From Clostridia bacterium (GTDB lineage Bacteria > Bacillota > Clostridia > Oscillospirales > Acutalibacteraceae), in contig JAFRQQ010000034.1 in the NCBI GenBank assembly GCA_017428525.1, positions 29,982-93,981 on the forward strand: 64,000 bases of DNA. The letters are read 5' to 3'. A model generated the notes under the pieces. The model worked only from the letters and a program-made list of their open reading frames with translations. It searched no databases and was not told the DNA's origin. The position numbers were made by a program, and so were the translations under genes. This document shows, piece after piece, positions 40,655-49,027 of the stretch. The stretch's first letter is position 1; each line of letters starts with the position of its first letter.

Positions 40655-43600
40655 ATGGCAAGAAAAATGAAGACCATGGACGGCAACAACGCTGCGGCAT
40701 ATGTGTCCTATGCGTTCACCGAAGTGGCGGGCATTTACCCGATCACTCCGTCCAGCCCCATGGCCGATTACGTTGACCAATGGTCGGCGCAGGGTCAGAA
40801 GAATATCTTCGGCACCACCGTCCGCGTGGCGGAAATGCAGTCCGAGGCCGGCGCGGCCGGCACCGTGCACGGCTCGCTTGCAGCCGGCGCGCTGACGACG
40901 ACCTACACCGCGTCGCAGGGCCTGCTGCTGATGATCCCCAATATGTATAAGATCGCGGGCGAGCTGCTGCCCAGCGTGTTCCATGTTTCCGCGCGCTGCG
41001 TCGCTTCTCACGCGCTGAATATTTTCGGCGATCATTCCGACGTCTATGCCTGCCGTCAGACCGGTTTCGCCATGCTGGCGGAAACGAACCCGCAGGAGGT
41101 CATGGACCTCGGCGCCGTGGCGCATCTGGCCGCCATCAAGGGCCGTGTGCCGTTCATCAACTTCTTTGACGGCTTCCGCACCTCCCACGAGATCCAGAAG
41201 ATCCAGATCTGGGATTATGAGGATCTCAAGGAAATGTGCGATATGGACGCCGTGGACGCCTTCCGCAAGCGCGCGCTCAACCCCGAGCGCCCCGTGATGC
41301 GCGGCTCCCACGAGAACGGCGATATCTTCTTCCAGCACAGAGAGGCCTGCAACGCTTACTATGACGCGCTGCCCGCCATCGTGGAAGAGTATATGGATAA
41401 AGTCAACGCCAAGCTCGGCACGAACTACAAGCTCTTCAACTATTACGGCGCGCCGGATGCGGAGCGCGTGATCGTCGCCATGGGTTCCATCTGCGACGTG
41501 GCGGAGGAAGTCATCGATTACCTCACCGCCAAGGGCGAGAAGGTCGGCCTTGTGAAGGTCCGCCTCTACAGACCCTTCTCCGCAGAGAAGCTGGCCGAAG
41601 CGATCCCCGCCACTGCCAAGACCGTTGCCGTGCTTGACAGAACCAAGGAGCCCGGCTCCCTGGGCGAGCCCCTTTATATGGACGTTGTCACCGCGCTTGC
41701 CGCGACCGGCCGCACCGGCATCAAGGTCATCGGCGGCCGCTACGGCCTCGGCTCCAAGGACACCCCGCCTGCCAGCGTCTTCGCTGTGTATGACGAGCTT
41801 GCCAAGGACGCGCCGAAACCGCAGTTCACCATCGGCATCAACGACGACGTGACCTATCTCTCCCTCGAGGAGAAGCCCGCGCCCAACACCGCCGCGGAAG
41901 GCACGATCGAATGCAAGTTCTGGGGTCTGGGCGGCGACGGCACCGTCGGCGCGAACAAGGATTCCATCAAGATCATCGGCGATCACACCGACAAATACGT
42001 GCAGGCGTACTTCCAGTACGACTCCAAGAAGACCGGCGGCATCACGATCTCCCACCTGCGCTTCGGCGACAGCCCGATCAAGAGCCCCTATTATATCAAC
42101 AAGGCCGATTTCGTCGCCTGCCACAACCCCTCCTATGTGGAGAAGGGCTTCCGCATGGTCAACGACGTCAAGCCCGGCGGCGTGTTCCTGATCAACTGCC
42201 AGTGGGATGAGAAAGAGCTCGGCGAAAAGCTGAACGCCGAAGCGAAGCGCTATATCGCGCGCAACAACATCCAGCTCTACACGGTCAACGCGATCGACCT
42301 GGCCGCGAAGATCGGTCTGGGCAAGCGCACCAACACCGTGCTGCAGTCCGCGTTCTTCGCGCTGGCCAATGTGCTGCCCGCAGAGGAAGCCATCGGCTAC
42401 ATGAAGGAAAAAGCCCAGAAGTTCATGAAGAAGGGCATTGAAATCGTCAAGATGAACGAGGACGCCATCGACGCAGGCGCCACCGCGTATGTCAAGATCA
42501 ACGTGCCCGCTGAGTGGGCCGACGCAGAGGACGCCGCGAAGGCGGACGACGCTGCCGATACCAAGCTCGAGAAGATGGTGCGCAGCATCATGGAGCCCGT
42601 GGGCAAGATGGACGGCGACCGCCTGCCGGTCTCCGCGTTCGTGGATCATGCGGACGGCACCTTCGAGCAGGGCGCATCCGCGTTCGAGAAGCGCGGCGTG
42701 GCCGTTATGGTGCCCGAGTGGGATGCCGAGAAGTGCGTCTCCTGCAACCAGTGCGCATTCGTTTGCCCGCACGCGACGATCCGTCCCTTCGCGCTTGACG
42801 AAGCGGAGGCGGCAAACGCTCCCGCCGTGCTCAAGTCCAAGGAGATGCGCGGCAAGCCCTACAAGTTCACGATGGCCGTTTCGCCCTTCGACTGCATGGG
42901 CTGCGGCGTGTGCGTGGGCGTGTGCAAGCCCGGCGCGATCAAGATGGTCCCGCGTGAGAGCCAGGATGCCCAGCAGGCCGCGTTCGATTACTGCGTGGCC
43001 AACGTGAGCGAGAAGAAGGATCTCACCGAGAAGATTACCACGATCTCCAGCCAGTACAAGCAGCCGCTGCTTGAGTTCTCCGGCTCCTGCGCAGGCTGCG
43101 CCGAGACCTCCTATGCGCGCCTGATCACCCAGCTGTTCGGCGACAGAATGTATATCTCCAACGCGACCGGCTGCTCCTCCATCTGGGGCGGTCCCGCCGC
43201 CACCTCTCCCTACACGGTCAACAAAGAGGGCCGCGGTCCCGCATGGGCCAACTCCCTGTTTGAGGATAATGCGGAGCACGGCTACGGCATGTATCTCGGC
43301 CAGAACGCGATCCGCAACAGCCTGATCGCCCGCGTCGAGAAGATCGCGGCGAAAGAGGATGCGCCCGCCGAGCTGAAGGCGGCCGCGCAGGCCTATCTCG
43401 ACACCAAGGATGACGGCGCCGCCAATGCGGACGCCACCAAGGCGTTTGTTGCTGCCCTCGAGGCGCAGGATTGCTGCTGCGAGAACCGCAAGGCCATCCT
43501 TGACAATAAAGAATACCTCGCCAAGAAGTCCATCTGGATCTTCGGCGGCGACGGCTGGGCCTATGATATCGGCTTCGGCGGCGTGGACCATGTGCTCGCG

Positions 43601-44191
43601 GCCGGCGAAGACGTCAACATCATGGTCTTCGATACCGAGGTGTATTCCAACACCGGCGGCCAGGCCTCCAAGGCGTCCAACATCGGCCAGGTGGCGCAGT
43701 TCGCCGCTGCCGGCAAGGCCATCGCAAAGAAGAGCCTTGCGGAGATCGCCATGAGCTACGGCTACGTCTATGTCGCGCAGATCGCCATGGGCGCGAACAT
43801 GAATCAGACCCTCACCGCGCTGCGCGAGGCGGAGGCCTATCACGGCCCGTCCATCGTCATCGCCTATGCGCCCTGCGAGATGCACTCCATCAAGGGCGGC
43901 ATGGTCAACTGCCAGGCCGAGATGAAGAAGGCTGTGGACTGCGGCTACTGGAATATGTTCCGCTACAACCCGGCGCTCAAGGCCGAGGGCAAGAACCCGT
44001 TCACGATCGACAGCAAGCCCGCCACGACCAGCTACAGAGATTTCATCATGGGCGAGGCGCGTTACTCCTCCCTGACCCGGTCCTTCCCCGAGAGAGCGGA
44101 GACCCTGTTCTCCCTTGCGGAAAAGACCGCCATGGAGCGCTACGATCACCTGCTGCGCCTGAAGGATCTCTACGCCCCCAAGGCAGACTGA
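40655..44191 (+). CDS. nifJ: pyruvate:ferredoxin (flavodoxin) oxidoreductase
   Basis: A 1178-residue single-chain PFOR of normal length. Domain I opens GNNAAAYVSYAFTEVAGIYPITPSSPMADYVD. The gamma domain follows (FWGLGGDGTVGANKDSIKII), then two [4Fe-4S] ferredoxin motifs (CVSCNQCAFVCP and CMGCGVCVGVCKP). The TPP domain starts CAGCAETSYARL with the third cluster's cysteines and includes GGDGWAYDIGFGG and NTGGQ. It oxidises pyruvate with CoA to acetyl-CoA, CO2 and reduced ferredoxin, the central energy step of an anaerobe and a source of reduced ferredoxin for the Fe-S oxidoreductases elsewhere in the window. It is monocistronic, between a clear promoter and a strong terminator. Codon usage looks highly optimised. 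Confidence 0.98.
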   Translation: MARKMKTMDGNNAAAYVSYAFTEVAGIYPITPSSPMADYVDQWSAQGQKNIFGTTVRVAEMQSEAGAAGTVHGSLAAGALTTTYTASQGLLLMIPNMYKIAGELLPSVFHVSARCVASHALNIFGDHSDVYACRQTGFAMLAETNPQEVMDLGAVAHLAAIKGRVPFINFFDGFRTSHEIQKIQIWDYEDLKEMCDMDAVDAFRKRALNPERPVMRGSHENGDIFFQHREACNAYYDALPAIVEEYMDKVNAKLGTNYKLFNYYGAPDAERVIVAMGSICDVAEEVIDYLTAKGEKVGLVKVRLYRPFSAEKLAEAIPATAKTVAVLDRTKEPGSLGEPLYMDVVTALAATGRTGIKVIGGRYGLGSKDTPPASVFAVYDELAKDAPKPQFTIGINDDVTYLSLEEKPAPNTAAEGTIECKFWGLGGDGTVGANKDSIKIIGDHTDKYVQAYFQYDSKKTGGITISHLRFGDSPIKSPYYINKADFVACHNPSYVEKGFRMVNDVKPGGVFLINCQWDEKELGEKLNAEAKRYIARNNIQLYTVNAIDLAAKIGLGKRTNTVLQSAFFALANVLPAEEAIGYMKEKAQKFMKKGIEIVKMNEDAIDAGATAYVKINVPAEWADAEDAAKADDAADTKLEKMVRSIMEPVGKMDGDRLPVSAFVDHADGTFEQGASAFEKRGVAVMVPEWDAEKCVSCNQCAFVCPHATIRPFALDEAEAANAPAVLKSKEMRGKPYKFTMAVSPFDCMGCGVCVGVCKPGAIKMVPRESQDAQQAAFDYCVANVSEKKDLTEKITTISSQYKQPLLEFSGSCAGCAETSYARLITQLFGDRMYISNATGCSSIWGGPAATSPYTVNKEGRGPAWANSLFEDNAEHGYGMYLGQNAIRNSLIARVEKIAAKEDAPAELKAAAQAYLDTKDDGAANADATKAFVAALEAQDCCCENRKAILDNKEYLAKKSIWIFGGDGWAYDIGFGGVDHVLAAGEDVNIMVFDTEVYSNTGGQASKASNIGQVAQFAAAGKAIAKKSLAEIAMSYGYVYVAQIAMGANMNQTLTALREAEAYHGPSIVIAYAPCEMHSIKGGMVNCQAEMKKAVDCGYWNMFRYNPALKAEGKNPFTIDSKPATTSYRDFIMGEARYSSLTRSFPERAETLFSLAEKTAMERYDHLLRLKDLYAPKAD

Positions 44192-44218
44192 TCCTCCGGC
44201 AACTTCAATCAACTGCAC

Positions 44219-44260
44219 TGCGCCCTGCGGGTTCGTCCCGCGGGGCGCATTTTCTCTTTT
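44219..44260 (+). terminator. terminator after nifJ
   Basis: GC-rich stem TGCGCCCTGCGGG with CCCGCGGGGCGCA, TTCGT loop, then TTTTCTCTTTTTTT. Confidence 0.85.
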
Positions 44261-44273
44261 TTTCAAAAACATA

Positions 44274-44302
44274 TCGACATTTCCGCGGATTCGTGCTATG
44301 AT
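44274..44302 (+). promoter_or_regulatory. sigma-A promoter of the PHP-LOR/SDH operon
   Basis: TCGACA (44274-44279), 17-bp spacer, TATGAT (44297-44302). Confidence 0.6.
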
Positions 44303-44338
44303 GAAGAACAGAAACTGACGAAAAGCGAGGGCTCCGCA

Positions 44339-45712
44339 ATGACGAACGAACTGCATGATTATGACGTATTCCCGAAGGTGTTCCGGGTCGGCAAGCCCGT
44401 GACCGTCACGGTCAAACCCCTGGGCGACCACGCGGCGTTCAAAAAGCCGGAGCAGACGGTGCTCTATATTCTCGGGCTCGAGGACGGCAAGGCGCGCGAT
44501 TATCCCGCGCGCGGGAACGACAAGACCTGCCCGTTCGTCATGCAGCCGGACGGCAGCCTGACCTTCACCTACACCTTCCCGAAGGAGCAGATGTATTTCC
44601 TGCGCTTCAATGATTTTGAGCTGCACCGCCGGATCGTGCAGCTGCCGGTCTACGCGGTCGACGACGATCTGTGCGACCGCTGGCCGCTCATCGGCGACCT
44701 GCATATGCACACCTGCCGCTCGGACGGCCATCAGTGCCCCGCCGTCGTGTGCGCCGATTACCGCCGGCACGGCTACGATTTCTTCGCCATCACCGATCAC
44801 AACCGCTATTATCCCTCGCTCGAGGCGATCGAGCAGTTCAGGGACGTGCCGATCGAATTCACGATCGTGCCCGGCGAAGAGGTCCACATGCCCAGAGTGG
44901 GCGACGGGGTCAACGACGTGCACATCGTCAATTTCGGCGGCAAGTATTCCGTCAACGCGCTCGTGGAGGGCGTGCAGACCGAGGAGGTCGGCAAGGACGA
45001 GAAATTCCGCGCCTATCAGGGCGCGCCTTGCCCGCCCGTGCGCACGCAGGAGGAATTTTATCAGGAGATCTGCGCCTTCGCGGAAACGCTGGAGATCCCC
45101 GCAGGCATCGAAAAATACGCCTATGCCTGCTGCGTGTGGGAGTTTGAGCAGATCCGCGCCGCCGGGGGTCTGGGCATCTTTGCGCATCCCTACTGGATTT
45201 CCGACGTCTATCAGGTGCCGGAGAGCTTCACCGACTACATGCTGCAATCCCATCCGTTTGACGCCTTTGAGGTGCTCGGCGGCGAAAGCTATTATGAGCA
45301 GAACGGCTTCCAGACGCAGAAATATTATCAGATGCGCGCGCGCGGCTACGATTTCCCGATCGTCGGCAGCACGGACAGCCACAGCTGCTTCAACAATGAG
45401 AACGCCTACGTCGCCTCCACGATGGTCTTCGCGAAGAAGAACGAGCGGGAAGCGCTCATTTCCGCGGTGAAGGAGCAATACACCGTGGCCATCGACGGCG
45501 TGAGCGCGGAATTCCGGCTCGTGGGCGATCTGCGTCTGTCGAAATACGCCTGCTTCCTGCTCAAGGAATTCTTCCCGCTGCACGATGAACTCTGCTACGA
45601 AGAGGGCCGCGCGATGAAGGACTATGCCTGCGGCGTCGAAGGCGGCAGGGAAACGCTGGAATTCCTCAGCGGCAGGATGCAGAAGCAGCGTGAAAAATAC
45701 TTTTCGTTCTGA
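44339..45712 (+). CDS. PHP-domain metallohydrolase with N-terminal beta-domain
   Basis: A 457-residue protein. Residues about 1-110 form a beta-rich, Ig-like domain (FRVGKPVTVTVKPLG ... LTFTYTFPKEQMYFLRF). The PHP barrel follows: IGDLHMHTCRSDGH (HxH), FFAITDHNRYYPS, IVPGEEVHMP, IFAHPYW and VGSTDSHSCF give a full metal-ligand set of the CehA/McbA type. It is predicted cytosolic, a phosphoesterase or other metal-dependent hydrolase. It is co-transcribed with the LOR/SDH-family gene 30 bp downstream, which might hint at amino-acid metabolism, but no substrate can be named. Confidence 0.8.
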   Translation: MTNELHDYDVFPKVFRVGKPVTVTVKPLGDHAAFKKPEQTVLYILGLEDGKARDYPARGNDKTCPFVMQPDGSLTFTYTFPKEQMYFLRFNDFELHRRIVQLPVYAVDDDLCDRWPLIGDLHMHTCRSDGHQCPAVVCADYRRHGYDFFAITDHNRYYPSLEAIEQFRDVPIEFTIVPGEEVHMPRVGDGVNDVHIVNFGGKYSVNALVEGVQTEEVGKDEKFRAYQGAPCPPVRTQEEFYQEICAFAETLEIPAGIEKYAYACCVWEFEQIRAAGGLGIFAHPYWISDVYQVPESFTDYMLQSHPFDAFEVLGGESYYEQNGFQTQKYYQMRARGYDFPIVGSTDSHSCFNNENAYVASTMVFAKKNEREALISAVKEQYTVAIDGVSAEFRLVGDLRLSKYACFLLKEFFPLHDELCYEEGRAMKDYACGVEGGRETLEFLSGRMQKQREKYFSF

Positions 45713-45742
45713 TCAGTGATTCGCAGGAGAGGGGAGACCGCC

Positions 45743-46828
45743 ATGTTTCAGCTCAGACCCTACCGGGCGCCGGATTTTCAAAGCGAACCGCTCGTGTCCG
45801 CGCCGGAAGCGCAGCTTATGCCCGCGCCGGCCGACGGCGTCGCACCCGAGGGCTATCATGCCCTGAGCATCTATCCGGAATATTTCCGTATCGGCGGGCA
45901 GTGGCTGCTCGCAGAGGAGAGCCGGATGGATTGCGCCGCCGTGCTCGAAAACGGGAAAATCGCCGCGCGGGAATTCCGCCATCTGCGCAAGGGGGATGCG
46001 GTCGTGATCGGCCGCACCGAATGCGGCGAGGAGGGCATCTATGTCCACGCGCACGGCTTCGAACAGGAGGCTGCCGCGCGGGATCTCTTCGCCTTTCGCA
46101 CCGGCCGCTCGCGCGAGACCGCGTTTTCGCGGGATTATGACGAGCTTTACGACCTGCTGCGCTACGAACACGAGCACGGCAAGATCGTCTGGGTCATGGG
46201 ACCGGCCTTCAGCTTTGACCACGACGCGCGCGACGCGATGAGCCGCCTGATCCGAAACGGCTATGTGCACGCCGTGCTGGCCGGCAACGCCCTGGCCACG
46301 CACGACCTGGAGGGCGCCTATCTGCACACCGCGCTCGGGCAGGATATCTACACCCAGCAGCCCTATCCGAACGGGCATTACAATCATCTCGATACGATCA
46401 ACCGCGTGCGCTATTACGGCAGCATTCCCGAATTCATCCGGCAGGAGGGCATCTCCGACGGCATCATCTACAGCTGCGAGCAGTGCGGCGTGCCCTATGT
46501 GCTCGGCGGCTCCATCCGCGACGACGGCCCGCTGCCGCCGGTCTACGGCAACGCGTACGAAGCGCAGGATGCGATGCGCAACCAGATCCGCAGCGCCACG
46601 ACCGTGATCTGCATGGCGACCACGCTCCACACGATCGCCACCGGCAATATGACGCCGTCCTACCGCGTGCTGCCGGACGGCACGGTGCGTCAGGTCTATT
46701 TCTACTGCGTGGATATTTCCGAATTCGTCGTCAACAAGCTCGCTGACCGCGGCTCTTTGAGCGCCCGCGGCATTGTGACGAACGTGCAGGATTTCATTGT
46801 GAATCTTGCCAAAGGATTAAACGTCTGA
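45743..46828 (+). CDS. LOR/SDH-family (TIGR00300, ornithine cyclodeaminase-type) protein
   Basis: A 361-residue protein of the archaeal/cyanobacterial LOR/SDH family. VHAVLAGNALATHDLEGAYLHTALG, NHLDTINRVRYYGSI, SDGIIYSCEQCGVPYVLGGSIRDDGPLPP, EAQDAMR and YCVDISEFVVNKLADRGS are its conserved blocks. Studied relatives (archaeal OCD, and the C-terminal part of cyanobacterial AgrE/ArgZ) turn ornithine into proline and ammonia with NAD, so this is the best guess here. GGAGAGGGGAG precedes ATG 45743; an upstream GTG is less likely. It is followed by a terminator, then an IS200 insertion. Confidence 0.75.
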   Translation: MFQLRPYRAPDFQSEPLVSAPEAQLMPAPADGVAPEGYHALSIYPEYFRIGGQWLLAEESRMDCAAVLENGKIAAREFRHLRKGDAVVIGRTECGEEGIYVHAHGFEQEAAARDLFAFRTGRSRETAFSRDYDELYDLLRYEHEHGKIVWVMGPAFSFDHDARDAMSRLIRNGYVHAVLAGNALATHDLEGAYLHTALGQDIYTQQPYPNGHYNHLDTINRVRYYGSIPEFIRQEGISDGIIYSCEQCGVPYVLGGSIRDDGPLPPVYGNAYEAQDAMRNQIRSATTVICMATTLHTIATGNMTPSYRVLPDGTVRQVYFYCVDISEFVVNKLADRGSLSARGIVTNVQDFIVNLAKGLNV

Positions 46829-46840
46829 TCAAAAAAATAA

Positions 46841-46888
46841 GAGCTGCTCCGCGACGTCCGGACGGACGCTGCGGGGCAGCTTGTTCTA
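46841..46888 (+). terminator. terminator after the LOR/SDH gene
   Basis: Long imperfect GC stem (46843-46859 with 46864-46880) followed by TTGTTCT; an A-run precedes it. Confidence 0.7.
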
Positions 46889-46965
46889 AAGGCTTTAGCC
46901 GGTTGAGGACGAAGTCCGAAACAGACAACCACCCGCTATGCGGGTGCGCGACAGAAGTTATACAA

Positions 46966-47030
46966 AAATACTCTCCGATCTGGTACAATGAGGGTGTTCA
47001 GGCCTTATTGCAAAAGAAAGGAGAGTATTT
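46966..47030 (+). promoter_or_regulatory. inverted repeat that can sequester the transposase ribosome site
   Basis: AAATACTCTCC (46966-46976) is perfectly complementary to GGAGAGTATTT (47020-47030), which contains the Shine-Dalgarno and abuts the ATG. A -10-like TACAAT at 46984-46989 lies between the arms, so only transcripts entering from outside would contain both arms. Confidence 0.7.
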
Positions 47031-47486
47031 ATGGCAAATCAATATAACAGTTTAGCACATACGAAGTGGTTATGTAAATACCACATCGTCATCGTACCAA
47101 AGTATAGACGGAAAGTCATATACAAAGAGTACAGAAAAGACTTGCAAGAAATAATACGAACATTATGCAAGTACAAAGGCGTAGAGATACTGGAAGGGCA
47201 TATGATGCCGGATCACGTACATCTGCTTTTAAGTATACCACCAAAAACGAGCGTGTCAAGTTTTATGGGATATCTGAAGGGAAAAAGCGCGCTTATGATG
47301 TTTGACAAGCACGCGAACCTAAAGTATAAGTTTGGGAATCGGCACTTTTGGGCAGAAGGATATTATGTATCGACCGTAGGGTTGAATGAATCAACGATAA
47401 GAAAATATATCCAGGATCAAGAGAAAGCCGATATCGCACTGGATAAATTGAGCGTAAGGGAATACGCAGACCCGTTTACCAGATAA
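47031..47486 (+). CDS. tnpA: IS200/IS605-family Y1 transposase
   Basis: A 151-residue REP-type HUH transposase. The HUH motif is His62-Val-His64 in MPDHVHLLL, and the nucleophile is Tyr126 in TIRKYIQDQ, with a supporting Gln130. The length is normal and the frame intact, so it is potentially active. The family excises and inserts single-stranded DNA at subterminal hairpins. Codon usage is AT-rich (many AAA, ATA, AGA codons), quite unlike the neighbouring genes, which marks recent horizontal acquisition. Translation is probably held low by the inverted repeat covering its ribosome site. Confidence 0.95.
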   Translation: MANQYNSLAHTKWLCKYHIVIVPKYRRKVIYKEYRKDLQEIIRTLCKYKGVEILEGHMMPDHVHLLLSIPPKTSVSSFMGYLKGKSALMMFDKHANLKYKFGNRHFWAEGYYVSTVGLNESTIRKYIQDQEKADIALDKLSVREYADPFTR

Positions 47487-47636
47487 ACCCCTTCAGGGGT
47501 TTGCCAAAGCGGCAAATGCAATAAGGCTTGAACGAAGTGAAAGCCCGCGCCTTGAGACGCGGGCAAGTAACAGGGGCTTTTAGCCCCAGAGCAAACCACC
47601 CGTTTGACGGGTGGTTATGATTGTGATTCCGAATGG

Positions 47637-48878
47637 TCAACTCTTATGCAGCCGGACGCATTTTGCGGCGATCAGATAACTGACGAAAAACAGCGCCGCG
47701 CCGCAGAGCGCCAGATCCATTGGTATGGTCGTCGCCGCTTTGAGCGCCGGCAGGAGGCCGCCGAGCAGCCGACGGTTGGACAGCGTTTCTTCGCCGATTG
47801 TGATCAGATCGCAGAGCACGCACAGGCCGACAACGGCCGGCAGCGCGCGCAGAGCGAAGTCCTCCGGCCGCGCCTTGACCGGCACATGCAGGCAGCGCAC
47901 GAGGATGTTTTTGCGCGCGATCATCAGCGCGCCGATCAGCGCCGCAAGCGCGAGTACACCGTAGACAAGGAACCATGGGTCAAAGAACGACCAGTGCAGC
48001 AGATCGAGCACGAGCAGCCCGCACTTGTAAGCGGGCAGCAGCGCGACGGCGAACAGCACAAAGAGGGCGTTAAACAGCCAGCGGCCGTGCCGGCTTGCAA
48101 TCGGCGAGCGGAGCTTGAATTTGCCCTCACCCGCGAGCAACTTCTCCGGCAGGCAGACGAGCACCAGCGCGCCGAACAGCCCCATCAGGAACAGTGCGAA
48201 GAAGCTCGCCGTTTCGTCGCTGGTCAGCAGATAGGCGATCACGTCGTTGCCGGCGTAGGAACGGCGGTGGACCAGCGCTGCGCCCAGCGCGGCAAGTCCG
48301 CCCGTGCAGCTCAGGCCGAGCGGCACAAGCGAGGCGACAGGATCCTTTTTCCAGATCCCGGCAGCCGTGAAAACGATCACGGCGGCGGCTGCGTTTGCGG
48401 CGGCGCGGCAGAGCGTGTCGTTTACGCGCATGGCAATGGACGGCAGGTGCGGCGCGGCGAACAGCCGCAGCGGGATCGCCAGCGCAAAGAAGCCGGCAGT
48501 GAGCACAAGGATCTCCCAGAGCTTCCAGCCGCGTTTGGAAAGGCGGGTGCCAATCCAGAGCGCAAACAGCGGCAAAAGGGAAAAACCGATCAGGACGGCG
48601 CCCCACCGGGGCAGGATCAGCGGCAGCAGGCCGTTTGCGTAAAACGGCGCACCGGTGGCGGCGGCCAGCGCGACGGCGACCGGCAGGCTTTCATAAGCTA
48701 CGGCTTTGCGGTTGCCGAAAAAAGCAATGAAAAACAGCGCGGCGAACAGCCCGAGCACGACCGTGCCGTTGCCGATCTCGCCAAAGAACCGCCACGCATA
48801 GCCGGCAAGTCCGGCGGCGGCGAAGACCATTGCGATGCGCGCGCCCGCGTTGAGGTTGCGCGTTCCTTTCAGCGCCAT
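47637..48878 (-). CDS. unidentified polytopic membrane protein
   Basis: A 413-residue very hydrophobic protein with about ten to twelve predicted membrane helices (for example IAMVFAAAGLAGYAW, GTVVLGLFAALFFIAFFG, ILVLTAGFFALAIPL, WFLVYGVLALAALIGALMIA). No family signature was recognised. It starts at 48878 behind an AAGGAGGCG-type site with its own promoter at 48912. Its stop lies about 20 bp beyond the right hairpin of the IS200 element, so the last codons could have been altered by the insertion; the cytosolic end CVRLHKS looks acceptable. Function unknown. Confidence 0.75.
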   Translation of the reverse strand: MALKGTRNLNAGARIAMVFAAAGLAGYAWRFFGEIGNGTVVLGLFAALFFIAFFGNRKAVAYESLPVAVALAAATGAPFYANGLLPLILPRWGAVLIGFSLLPLFALWIGTRLSKRGWKLWEILVLTAGFFALAIPLRLFAAPHLPSIAMRVNDTLCRAAANAAAAVIVFTAAGIWKKDPVASLVPLGLSCTGGLAALGAALVHRRSYAGNDVIAYLLTSDETASFFALFLMGLFGALVLVCLPEKLLAGEGKFKLRSPIASRHGRWLFNALFVLFAVALLPAYKCGLLVLDLLHWSFFDPWFLVYGVLALAALIGALMIARKNILVRCLHVPVKARPEDFALRALPAVVGLCVLCDLITIGEETLSNRRLLGGLLPALKAATTIPMDLALCGAALFFVSYLIAAKCVRLHKS

Positions 48879-48911
48879 GAAAACGCCTCCTTCGCATTGT
48901 GTTTCAACCTT

Positions 48912-48940
48912 ATTCTACAATGTTTCGGCGAAAAATGCAA
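48912..48940 (-). promoter_or_regulatory. sigma-A promoter of the membrane protein gene
   Basis: Minus strand TTGCAT (48935-48940), 17-bp spacer, TAGAAT (48912-48917). Confidence 0.7.
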
Positions 48941-48968
48941 CCGAATCCGCGCAAAACGCAATTTTTCA

Positions 48969-48997
48969 TTTGCTTTTTATCGAATCTATGGTACAAT
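48969..48997 (+). promoter_or_regulatory. sigma-A promoter of the hydrolase-VTT operon
   Basis: TTTGCT (48969-48974), 17-bp spacer, TACAAT (48992-48997). Confidence 0.55.
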
Positions 48998-49027
48998 GAC
49001 GGTAGAATCTGAACGGAGGTGCTGCAA

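Larger units (their letters stand above)
46905..47622 (+). mobile_element. IS200-type single-gene insertion sequence (ends approximate)
   Basis: About 0.7 kb, markedly AT-rich compared with its surroundings. Near each end lies a hairpin with the same core: left CACCCGC-TAT-GCGGGTG at 46930-46946, right AACCACCCGT-TTG-ACGGGTGGTT at 47594-47616. Such subterminal palindromes, without terminal inverted repeats, are typical of IS200/IS605. It carries only a Y1 transposase, no tnpB. The ends are estimated from the hairpins; no empty-site comparison was possible. Confidence 0.8.

Noticed and set aside
40613..45583. A 1656-codon open frame on the minus strand, antisense to nifJ and the PHP gene
   Set aside because: It follows the complementary frame of highly biased GC-rich codons, has no ribosome site or recognisable domain, and is opposite two unmistakable genes. 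The same applies to the long antisense frames opposite 9838-12651, 17482-19920, 35010-37109 and 55039-57477.
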